The notes under the pieces are model-generated. The model was not told the DNA's origin, did not search any database, and saw only the letters and a program-made list of their open reading frames with translations. 12,310 nt of DNA, from contig JAFCZY010000027.1 in assembly GCA_019314105.1 (NCBI GenBank), positions 1-12,310 of the forward strand. Direction: 5' to 3'. Positions within the stretch are counted from its first letter, which is position 1. Each line of letters starts with the position of its first letter. A program made the position numbers and the translations under genes. Of the stretch, positions 6,573 through 12,310 are shown one piece after another. Source of the DNA: Deltaproteobacteria bacterium (GTDB lineage: Bacteria > Desulfobacterota > Desulfobacteria > Desulfobacterales > Desulfobacteraceae).

Positions 6573-6592
6573 ATTTAAAAAAGGGTGGACAC

Positions 6593-7792
6593 ATGGCTCA
6601 ATATGATCGAAGCACACCTGAAAAGGAACTGAAATCAAGAATTATCGGCTTCCAGGAAAGACTTGAGAAATGTAATATTGATGGGGCCCTGATTTTACAG
6701 AAAGTAGATATGTTCTATTATTCAGGGACAGCGCAGCAGGGATGGTTGTATATCCCGAATCATGGAGAGCCCTTGCTGATGGTGTTTAAAGAGTTTCAAC
6801 GGGCCAAGGAAGAATCAGAACTGAAACAAGTTGTTTCCCTTGTCAGCCCCAAAGAAATCCCTGAAACCATGGCGACATTCGGATATTCAATACCACAAAA
6901 TTTGGGCCTTGAGCTGGATGTGTTGACAGCCAATCACTATCTGCTATTTCAAAAGATATTTTCTGATTCCAACAGTATTGATATCTCTTTTCAGATCAGG
7001 ATGCAACGGGCTGTAAAGTCGGATTATGAAATTGACTTGATGCGTGAGGCATCACAGATGGCAGATAAAGTTGCTGCCAAAGTGCCTGATTTAATCAAGG
7101 AAGGAATGGCCGAGATCGAATTTGCGGGATTGGTTGAAGCTTATGCCAGAAGCCTTGGTCATCAGGGGCTGATCCGGATGCGAATGTGGGACAATGATCT
7201 TTTCTACGGTCATATCATGGCAGGAGCGGGAGCTGCCGTTCCCAGTTGTTTTGCTTCACCCACTGGCGGCAAAGGGGTCAATCCCAGTATTGCCCAGGGG
7301 CCGGGATTTAATACAATCAAACGAAATGAACCGATTCTTGTGGATTACGTTTTTGCCTTGAATGGCTATATCAGTGATCATACAAGGATTTTTTCTCTTG
7401 GTAAGTTGTCGGATGATCTTTTAAGGGCCCATGACGTTATGTTGGAAATTCAGGAGATGGTAATAAAGACGGCAACCCCGGGAAGTGTTACCGGTGAGCT
7501 GTACGACATGATGATATCCATGGCTGAAAATAAAGGATACAAAGATTATTTCATGGGAGCCTGCGACAGAAGAATCCGATTTACAGGTCATGGTATCGGC
7601 CTTGAACTGGATGAATTCCCTTTTATTGCCAAAGGTCAGAAACTTTCCCTTGAAAAAGGTATGATGATTGCCCTTGAACCCAAAGCAGTTTTCCCGGGGG
7701 AAGGGGTAGTCGGGATAGAAAACTCATTTCTGGTAACAGACAATGGTCTTGAATCCCTTACAACATTCAGTGACAAGATAACAATATTATAA
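6593..7792 (+). CDS. M24-family metallopeptidase (Xaa-Pro aminopeptidase/dipeptidase-like)
   Basis: This 399-residue protein has a creatinase-type N-terminal domain (about 15-135) and a pita-bread catalytic domain (about 145-395). All five metal ligands expected for the family can be placed: Asp251 (VDYVF), Asp262 (SDHTR), His333 (TGHGIGLELDE), Glu362 (LEPKAVFPGEG) and Glu376 (GIENSF). It should therefore be an active two-metal hydrolase, most likely removing residues next to proline from peptides. The true substrate is unknown, and creatinase-like non-peptidase members exist. There is no signal peptide, so it should be cytoplasmic. ATG 6593 follows a purine-rich AAGGGTGG (6581-6588), and the alternative TTG at 6557 lies inside the terminator stem. 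It follows hbd by 98 nt and converges with the stress-protein/receiver gene. Confidence 0.85.
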   Translation: MAQYDRSTPEKELKSRIIGFQERLEKCNIDGALILQKVDMFYYSGTAQQGWLYIPNHGEPLLMVFKEFQRAKEESELKQVVSLVSPKEIPETMATFGYSIPQNLGLELDVLTANHYLLFQKIFSDSNSIDISFQIRMQRAVKSDYEIDLMREASQMADKVAAKVPDLIKEGMAEIEFAGLVEAYARSLGHQGLIRMRMWDNDLFYGHIMAGAGAAVPSCFASPTGGKGVNPSIAQGPGFNTIKRNEPILVDYVFALNGYISDHTRIFSLGKLSDDLLRAHDVMLEIQEMVIKTATPGSVTGELYDMMISMAENKGYKDYFMGACDRRIRFTGHGIGLELDEFPFIAKGQKLSLEKGMMIALEPKAVFPGEGVVGIENSFLVTDNGLESLTTFSDKITIL

Positions 7793-7809
7793 GCAGATCA
7801 CTCGATCGT

Positions 7810-8712
7810 TCATCTACCATATTTGTCATCAAAGGAATTCCAGAAGGATCTGTCCCTGTCTCTCCAGCCTTTTCCAAAGGATTTATCAAAAAAGGGTTTC
7901 AGAGTGGAGAACCAGGCACCATAACCCTGTTTGCCTTCTATCCGGGCTTTGACGACATCTGCCACATGGGTGACAAGGTTGGCCAGCTCGTCTTTGGGAA
8001 TATAGGAATCCGCACCCTTTTGAATGGATTCCTTTAAATTTTCAGGGGTCAGGGCATGGGCGGTGAGCATGAGTGCAGGAATATCTTTTTTGCGGGCAAG
8101 TTTAAGGACATCATATCCGCTGACACCCATGATATCCAGAATCGCCATATCATATGGGTTGTTTTCAAGCAGTTTTTTGGCGTCATCAAAAGTGGCCGCT
8201 GTATCAAGAGAACACATATCCAGAAGTTCTTCAACGGTTTCCAGAATATCAGGCTCATCATCAACCACCAGAACCCGCCGGTCTTTTAATAAATCTTCGA
8301 TTTTAATATTGTTTAATTCGAATTTTACTGTGGTGACAGGGCAGGGGGCTTTAAGGATAACATGTCGTGATGTGGAACCTAAGATAGCTTTCTGAGCTCT
8401 GGATTTTTTCTTTATGCCAAGAAAAATTTGCTCAATTTCATTTTCTTCAGCGAATTTAACCAGATCTTCAGCAGGAGAAAGTCCTCTGACACTTTGCTGG
8501 ACGTCATGCTCAATGCCCGAATCTTCCATGAGTTTTCCGGCAAAATCAAGACCTTGTTCTGCCGCTATAATATCTGACTGTTTTTCAGAAGCCCCGCCTT
8601 CCATTGAAGTGACAATATAAACAAAAGCATTATGGGCCTTTGCAAAATCCCTTGCAAGGGATAAAGAAAGCCTGCCAACCTCTCCACCATTATATCCAAC
8701 CAGTATTTTCAT
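7810..8712 (-). CDS. Universal stress protein domain fused to a response-regulator receiver domain
   Basis: This 300-residue protein has two recognisable parts. Residues 1-131 are a UspA fold (start MKILVGYNGG, end LGSTSRHVILKAPCPVTTVK). Its ATP-loop pattern G-x2-G-x9-G-S is present at G99 and G112-S113, but the second glycine is Lys102. Residues 145-257 are a receiver domain with the acidic pair Asp151-Asp152, phospho-acceptor Asp193 (AILDIMG), Thr217 (LMLTAHA) and Lys240 (YIPKDE), so it should accept a phosphoryl group from a histidine kinase. The last 40 residues form a tail rich in Trp, Phe, Lys and Asp with no known output domain and no DNA-binding helix. It is cytoplasmic by appearance. 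It is the last gene of the leftward liv operon, 40 nt after livF, with AGGAG at 8723-8719. No cognate kinase is visible. A role in tuning transport or metabolism is inference. Confidence 0.88.
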   Translation of the reverse strand: MKILVGYNGGEVGRLSLSLARDFAKAHNAFVYIVTSMEGGASEKQSDIIAAEQGLDFAGKLMEDSGIEHDVQQSVRGLSPAEDLVKFAEENEIEQIFLGIKKKSRAQKAILGSTSRHVILKAPCPVTTVKFELNNIKIEDLLKDRRVLVVDDEPDILETVEELLDMCSLDTAATFDDAKKLLENNPYDMAILDIMGVSGYDVLKLARKKDIPALMLTAHALTPENLKESIQKGADSYIPKDELANLVTHVADVVKARIEGKQGYGAWFSTLKPFFDKSFGKGWRDRDRSFWNSFDDKYGR

Positions 8713-8752
8713 AATGAACTCCTAAAATTACAGTCTACATCCAGCAGGTGGA

Positions 8753-9559
8753 TTACATCCACCGTTTGCGTCGTTTATAAGACTTCACATCTTTAAAAGA
8801 TTTCCTTCCGCCGCCCTTGGTAATTCCCATATAAAATTCTTTTACATCCGGGTTGTTCGCCAATTCTTCAGACGGGCCTTCCAGAACAATTTTGCCCGAT
8901 TCCATGATATAGGCATAATCAGACACGGATAGCGCCACCTTGGCATTTTGTTCAACAACCAGGATGGTTGTATCAAGTTCTTTGTTGATTTTTTTAATAT
9001 TATCAAAAATTTCTTTGACAAGAATAGGTGCAAGTCCAAGAGACGGTTCATCCAGCATGAGCATTTCAGGAGCCGCCATCAATGCCCTTGCAATGGCAAT
9101 CATCTGCTGCTCACCACCGGAGCTGTATCCCGCCATTCTGTTTGTAACATTTGAAAGCCTTGGAAAATGCCTGTACATCAGTTCATTGTCTTCACGGATT
9201 TTTTTTGATCCGTCTTTACGGGTAATGGAACCTACAAGAATATTCTCATTCACTGTCAGGTGTTTAAATATTCTTCTGCCCTCAGGTACCATGACAGCCC
9301 CGAGCTTTACAACATCTGTCCCTAACAGCTGGGTGGTATCTGTACCGTTAAACTTAATATATCCTTCTTTGATGGCACCATTTTCCGGTTTTAAAAGGCC
9401 GCTGATGGCTCTTAGGGTAGTGGTTTTTCCGGCACCGTTTGTCCCAAGCAATGCAACGATACTGCTTTTGGGTACATTAAGGCTGACACCCCGCAGTACT
9501 TGAACAATGTCGTTATAGACCACTTCAATATTATTGACTTCAAGCAGATTGTTTTCCAT
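8753..9559 (-). CDS. livF: Liv-type ABC transporter ATP-binding protein LivF
   Basis: This 268-residue ATPase of a branched-chain-amino-acid-type (HAAT family) importer has Walker A GTNGAGKTT (39-47), signature SSGGEQQ (146-152, with Ser where Leu is usual) and Walker B MLMLDEP (166-172). The motif LLVEQNA, typical of LivF, appears as LVVEQNA (200-206). A tail of about 20 residues after the core, ending KSYKRRKRW plus Met, is a form I associate with LivF proteins of anaerobic deltaproteobacteria whose clusters often sit beside acyl-CoA metabolism genes. The substrate is thus not necessarily leucine or valine. ATG 9559 is preferred over the GTG at 9565, which lies too close to the weak purine stretch upstream. 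It sits 97 nt downstream of livK, with a hairpin between them, and upstream of the stress-protein/receiver gene. Confidence 0.9.
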   Translation of the reverse strand: MENNLLEVNNIEVVYNDIVQVLRGVSLNVPKSSIVALLGTNGAGKTTTLRAISGLLKPENGAIKEGYIKFNGTDTTQLLGTDVVKLGAVMVPEGRRIFKHLTVNENILVGSITRKDGSKKIREDNELMYRHFPRLSNVTNRMAGYSSGGEQQMIAIARALMAAPEMLMLDEPSLGLAPILVKEIFDNIKKINKELDTTILVVEQNAKVALSVSDYAYIMESGKIVLEGPSEELANNPDVKEFYMGITKGGGRKSFKDVKSYKRRKRWM

Positions 9560-9583
9560 ATGCACTTTCTTTATGTTTTTGAG

Positions 9584-9637
9584 TTAAACTTACCGGAAAG
9601 CAAGAATTTTTGTGAATTCAGGTTTCCGGTAAGTTAA
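9584..9637 (-). other. Strong intercistronic hairpin between livK and livF
   Basis: AACTTACCGGAAA (9587-9599) and TTTCCGGTAAGTT (9623-9635) form a perfect 13-bp stem, extendable by two pairs past a bulged A, with a 23-nt loop. In the direction of transcription (leftward) the stem is followed by AACTCAAAAAC, with no T-run, so it does not look like a terminator. A stable stem after a binding-protein gene often protects the upstream message and lets the binding protein be made in excess of the ATPase. That role is inferred here from position. Confidence 0.65.
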
Positions 9638-9656
9638 GGTTCAGCTTAAATAATGT

Positions 9657-10880
9657 TTATTTAATTTTTTTCATGTATTCAGACTCCACCGGTTCTCCGA
9701 CGGCTCTAAATACACCATTTTGTACACTGTAAATCTGGAGCATATCAACACCCATGCGGTCTGTTTTAGAATAGGTTACCGGACCGGTTGTTGAATAGGG
9801 GTTGTATGCATTGGCACCATTCATTTTGTTGAGTGTATTGTAAAGGTTGGCTTTATTTATCTCAAGGCCTGCAGCTTTAGTTCTTCGTATGGCTTCTGTT
9901 GCAACCTGGGCAACCATGATACCGGCTGCATAGTTATGGGAGTTAGCCGCTTTTTGATCACGATTGTAACGTTTTGCCAGGGCCAATTGTTTTGTGGTTC
10001 CTTCGCCCGGAACTGAAGTAATATTAAAGCCAGTTGTCCAGAAAAAATTCTCGGCTGCAGTTCCTGCCAGGGCAATAAGATCATTACCGCCAGTGTAATG
10101 AGCACCCATGAAAGTCAGTTTGCCTGCTTCCCCAAAAGAAGAAGCCGTAAGCCCAAGACGCTGTGAATCTTTGATCATTGTTGCTACAGGAGATTGAACT
10201 GTCTGGCTGATTACATACTGAACGTTTTTGCTCATGAGGCGTTTTAACATGGCTGTATTATCAAGATCTTTACCATGTTCAACCACTTCAACAAGTTCAA
10301 TATTAAGTCCGGCTGCGACGGCTTTTTCTACGTCAACAACAGGTCCACGGCCAAAGGCAGAAGGATGGACAAAAAGAGCTACTTTTGCTTTTCCACCTTT
10401 ATGATTCTTTGCAACATATTCGGCAAGAATTACAAGCTGGTCCGAATAGGAAGCAATGGGAAGGAAAATATAGTTTGAACCATCCAGATTGCCTGCATGG
10501 TAGGAGGCAGGAAGAGTCGCAATCTTTTCTTCATCAAAATCTCTTTTCAAGCCAAGAGTGGATCCGGTTGAATAGTTGAGATACATGACAATGCCATCGT
10601 CAAGATATTCTTCAAAATTTCTTTTGGTGACATCTGTTTTGTACTGGTCATCTCTAATGGTGCAATCAATCGTGTCATCGCCTAAAATTTTAGTATCATT
10701 CACAAATTTAAAATAATCTTCCGTACCTTTTGCATAAGGATTGCCTGCATCAGATGTCGGTCCTGTGATTGCAAGGGACATACCAAGCTTGTAAACTTTT
10801 CCGCCTGCATTTGCAGATGCTGTAAATGCAAACATAACGATAAGAATTAGTAATGCAGTTAAAAAATTTTTGTTTTTCAT
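9657..10880 (-). CDS. livK: Periplasmic substrate-binding protein of the Liv-type ABC transporter
   Basis: This 407-residue type I periplasmic binding protein has an N-terminal signal peptide: K at 2 and 4, a hydrophobic core at 6-19 and an A-N-A cleavage motif at 23-25, so the mature form starts near Gly26. There is no lipobox cysteine, so it should be soluble in the periplasm. The mature protein opens with YKLGMSLAITGPTSDAGN, the usual first strand and ligand loop of the family. The ligand cannot be read from sequence. Branched-chain amino acids, other amides or organic acids are all possible. The ATG at 10880 was chosen because GGAGGAGAGG lies just upstream (10893-10884) and the signal peptide begins there. 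The open frame continues to 10994, but that part overlaps the end of livM. It lies 65 nt after livM. Confidence 0.9.
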   Translation of the reverse strand: MKNKNFLTALLILIVMFAFTASANAGGKVYKLGMSLAITGPTSDAGNPYAKGTEDYFKFVNDTKILGDDTIDCTIRDDQYKTDVTKRNFEEYLDDGIVMYLNYSTGSTLGLKRDFDEEKIATLPASYHAGNLDGSNYIFLPIASYSDQLVILAEYVAKNHKGGKAKVALFVHPSAFGRGPVVDVEKAVAAGLNIELVEVVEHGKDLDNTAMLKRLMSKNVQYVISQTVQSPVATMIKDSQRLGLTASSFGEAGKLTFMGAHYTGGNDLIALAGTAAENFFWTTGFNITSVPGEGTTKQLALAKRYNRDQKAANSHNYAAGIMVAQVATEAIRRTKAAGLEINKANLYNTLNKMNGANAYNPYSTTGPVTYSKTDRMGVDMLQIYSVQNGVFRAVGEPVESEYMKKIK

Positions 10881-10945
10881 GTTTCCTCTCCTCCTGAGTT
10901 TTGGGTTTTTTCCACTAAACAATATATGTAAAGATGCGGCTTTCC

Positions 10946-12040
10946 CTAATAGCGGAATGGCCACAACTTGGTATAGGATTTTACAATTCTCCACCAGTTT
11001 GCAATCCCCCGGGGTTCAAACATTAAAAATAGGACAATGACCAGACCAAAGGAAAAGGGTTTCAATGCTGTTGCCAGATTCATGCTGGACGGCAGGTATT
11101 GGCCTGCTGTTTCAGCAAGGGTTTCTACCTGCAAATCAAGAAATTTTATGGCAACCGGTCCCCAGAAAGAACCATTCAAGGTACCCAGTCCCCCGACAAT
11201 GGCCATGGCAAGATAGCCAATGGATTCATGGAGGGTAAAGGATTCAAATCCGACCCCCCTGTAAACATAGGCATGCAGGGCACCTGCCACTCCTGCAAAA
11301 AAACCGGCCAGGGCAAAGGCATAAACCTTTGTAAGCCCGGGGTTCATTCCCATGGCATCGGCCGCCCTGTCATTGTCTCTGACGGCCACAAGGCATCTGC
11401 CATATCGGGTTTTTAAAAGATTTCTTATCCCAAACCCCAGAAGAATCACAATGGTCAGGATAATGAAATACCAGAACAGGTAATGATCTTTTCTGCCTAT
11501 TTTACCAGTAAACCAGAAAACTCTGCCAACGTAAATGGTCTGACCCTGGTTAAAAAAGGTCATAAATTGAATCGTCCATTGAAAAATCATCTGAAAGGAG
11601 AGAGTGGCTATCGCTAGGTAGAGATGTTTCAACCGGAGAGCCGGCAGACCGACGATTGCGCCAAAAACGGCACCCACAAGGCCGCTGAATATGATCAGTA
11701 CCGGCCAGAAATGGGTGACGATGATATGGGAATCTCCAATCGTCTGACAAAAAGAGGCGACGGTGTAAGCCCCGATGCCCACAAAGGCAGCATGGCCGAT
11801 TGATATCAGGCCAGCAAATCCTGTCACAAGGTTCAGACCCATGACGGCAACAATGGCGATGAGAATATTGTCAACCACCAGCATGTATTTATTGCTCAAC
11901 TCAAACAGCAGGGGCCATCCAAACAGGAGGACCAGAAACAAGGTGAAAAATGATCTGTCCAGGCTTGTTAGAAATGTTCGCTGTTCCTGCTTATATGTCG
12001 TAAAAAAATTTCCTGTTGCTAACCATGAATTTGCTGACAT
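10946..12040 (-). CDS. livM: Liv-type ABC transporter permease LivM
   Basis: This 364-residue inner-membrane permease has about eight or nine hydrophobic segments, starting near residues 31-47. The family hallmark GLNLVTGFAGLISIGHAAF is at 68-86. The cytoplasmic coupling region at about 211-255 reads TRYGRCLVAVRDNDRAADAM followed by G-M-N-P, which contacts the ATPases. The end of the conserved core reads AIVGGLGTLNGSFWGPV (280-296). A hydrophilic N-terminal stretch of about 30 residues precedes the first membrane segment. The gene starts 3 nt after the livH stop with only a weak GGGTG as binding site, so its translation is probably coupled to livH. Confidence 0.92.
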   Translation of the reverse strand: MSANSWLATGNFFTTYKQEQRTFLTSLDRSFFTLFLVLLFGWPLLFELSNKYMLVVDNILIAIVAVMGLNLVTGFAGLISIGHAAFVGIGAYTVASFCQTIGDSHIIVTHFWPVLIIFSGLVGAVFGAIVGLPALRLKHLYLAIATLSFQMIFQWTIQFMTFFNQGQTIYVGRVFWFTGKIGRKDHYLFWYFIILTIVILLGFGIRNLLKTRYGRCLVAVRDNDRAADAMGMNPGLTKVYAFALAGFFAGVAGALHAYVYRGVGFESFTLHESIGYLAMAIVGGLGTLNGSFWGPVAIKFLDLQVETLAETAGQYLPSSMNLATALKPFSFGLVIVLFLMFEPRGIANWWRIVKSYTKLWPFRY

Positions 12041-12043
12041 AGA

Positions 12044-12310
12044 TTACACCCGCTCAATTTCATGGATTCCAAATAATCCATGGGGTTTAAAAAAAAGTAC
12101 AACGACCAGGATGATATAGGGCATGACTTCACCCGTGCCTTTCAGCCCAAAGTTTCCATCCAGGTATCCACTGGAAAACTGCTGGATCAATCCAATGATG
12201 ATGCCTGCCACAACTGCACCAAGGATAGAATCAAGTCCTCCCAGGATGATAACCGGGAACACCACAATCCCAAATGCCTGGAGCGTCTCAAAATTCAATC
12301 CTGTAATATT
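12044..12310 (-). CDS. livH: Liv-type ABC transporter permease LivH, C-terminal part (runs off the right edge)
   Basis: The frame is open to the window end and gives the last 88 residues of a permease. The conserved LivH core VFPVIILGGLDSILGAVVAG is followed by G-I-I-I-G-L and then by a final hydrophobic segment, PYIILVVVLFFKPHGLFG. At least two membrane segments are visible. The true start is outside the window. It is the first transporter gene seen in the leftward operon and is followed after 3 nt by livM. Confidence 0.88.
   Translation of the reverse strand, partial: NITGLNFETLQAFGIVVFPVIILGGLDSILGAVVAGIIIGLIQQFSSGYLDGNFGLKGTGEVMPYIILVVVLFFKPHGLFGIHEIERV

Noticed and set aside
6557..6592. 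TTG 6557 as the start of the M24 gene
   Set aside because: It lies in the right arm of the terminator stem and has no binding site. ATG 6593 follows a purine-rich site.
8739..8753. ATCCA...TGGAT inverted repeat at the livF stop
   Set aside because: It is five pairs only and not followed by a T-run, too weak to call a terminator.
8940..9503. Forward open frame of 187 codons opposite livF
   Set aside because: The antisense strand codes an unmistakable ABC ATPase. The forward translation has no domain and no ribosome binding site of note.
10881..10994. Longer start for livK at 10994
   Set aside because: It would overlap the end of livM and put 38 unrelated residues before a perfect signal peptide that has its own strong binding site.

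Overview
The window looks like a chromosomal segment from a strictly anaerobic deltaproteobacterium, most like a sulfate reducer of the Desulfobacterales. This rests on its modest GC content (low to mid 40s by eye), the fused mutase IcmF set among beta-oxidation genes, and a Liv-type transporter whose LivF has the basic C-terminal tail I associate with that group. The taxonomic call is an impression, not a measurement.

Left part (1-1059): the start of a leftward acyl-CoA dehydrogenase gene and a rightward TetR regulator gene diverge from a 313-nt control region. That region holds a consensus leftward promoter (TTGACA-16 nt-TATAAT) and two copies of one 17-nt operator, in opposite orientation and matching at 16 of 17 positions. 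Each copy lies just downstream of a promoter or promoter-like element, which suggests that the TetR protein represses both itself and the dehydrogenase.

Centre (1161-7792, rightward): icmF (isobutyryl-CoA mutase with built-in G-protein chaperone), a thiolase, a 3-hydroxyacyl-CoA dehydrogenase and, after a terminator-like hairpin, an M24 metallopeptidase-family gene. With the divergent acyl-CoA dehydrogenase this makes a coherent route: isobutyryl-CoA to n-butyryl-CoA, crotonyl-CoA, 3-hydroxybutyryl-CoA, acetoacetyl-CoA and two acetyl-CoA. The enoyl-CoA hydratase and the CoA-activating enzyme are not in the window. The most striking anomaly is in icmF: the first B12-binding strand and the cobalt-ligand motif lie in one frame, the rest of the protein in another, and about 14 residues of the intervening helix are absent. 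This fits an out-of-frame deletion of about 43 nt, either real or an assembly artefact.

Right part (7810-12310, all leftward): a branched-chain-amino-acid-type ABC transporter operon in the transcription order livH (partial), livM, livK, livF, ending in an unusual gene that fuses a universal stress protein domain to a response-regulator receiver domain. livG is not in the window. A strong hairpin lies between livK and livF. The two gene blocks converge with only 17 nt between stop codons. I saw no tRNA, rRNA, CRISPR array, insertion sequence or phage gene.
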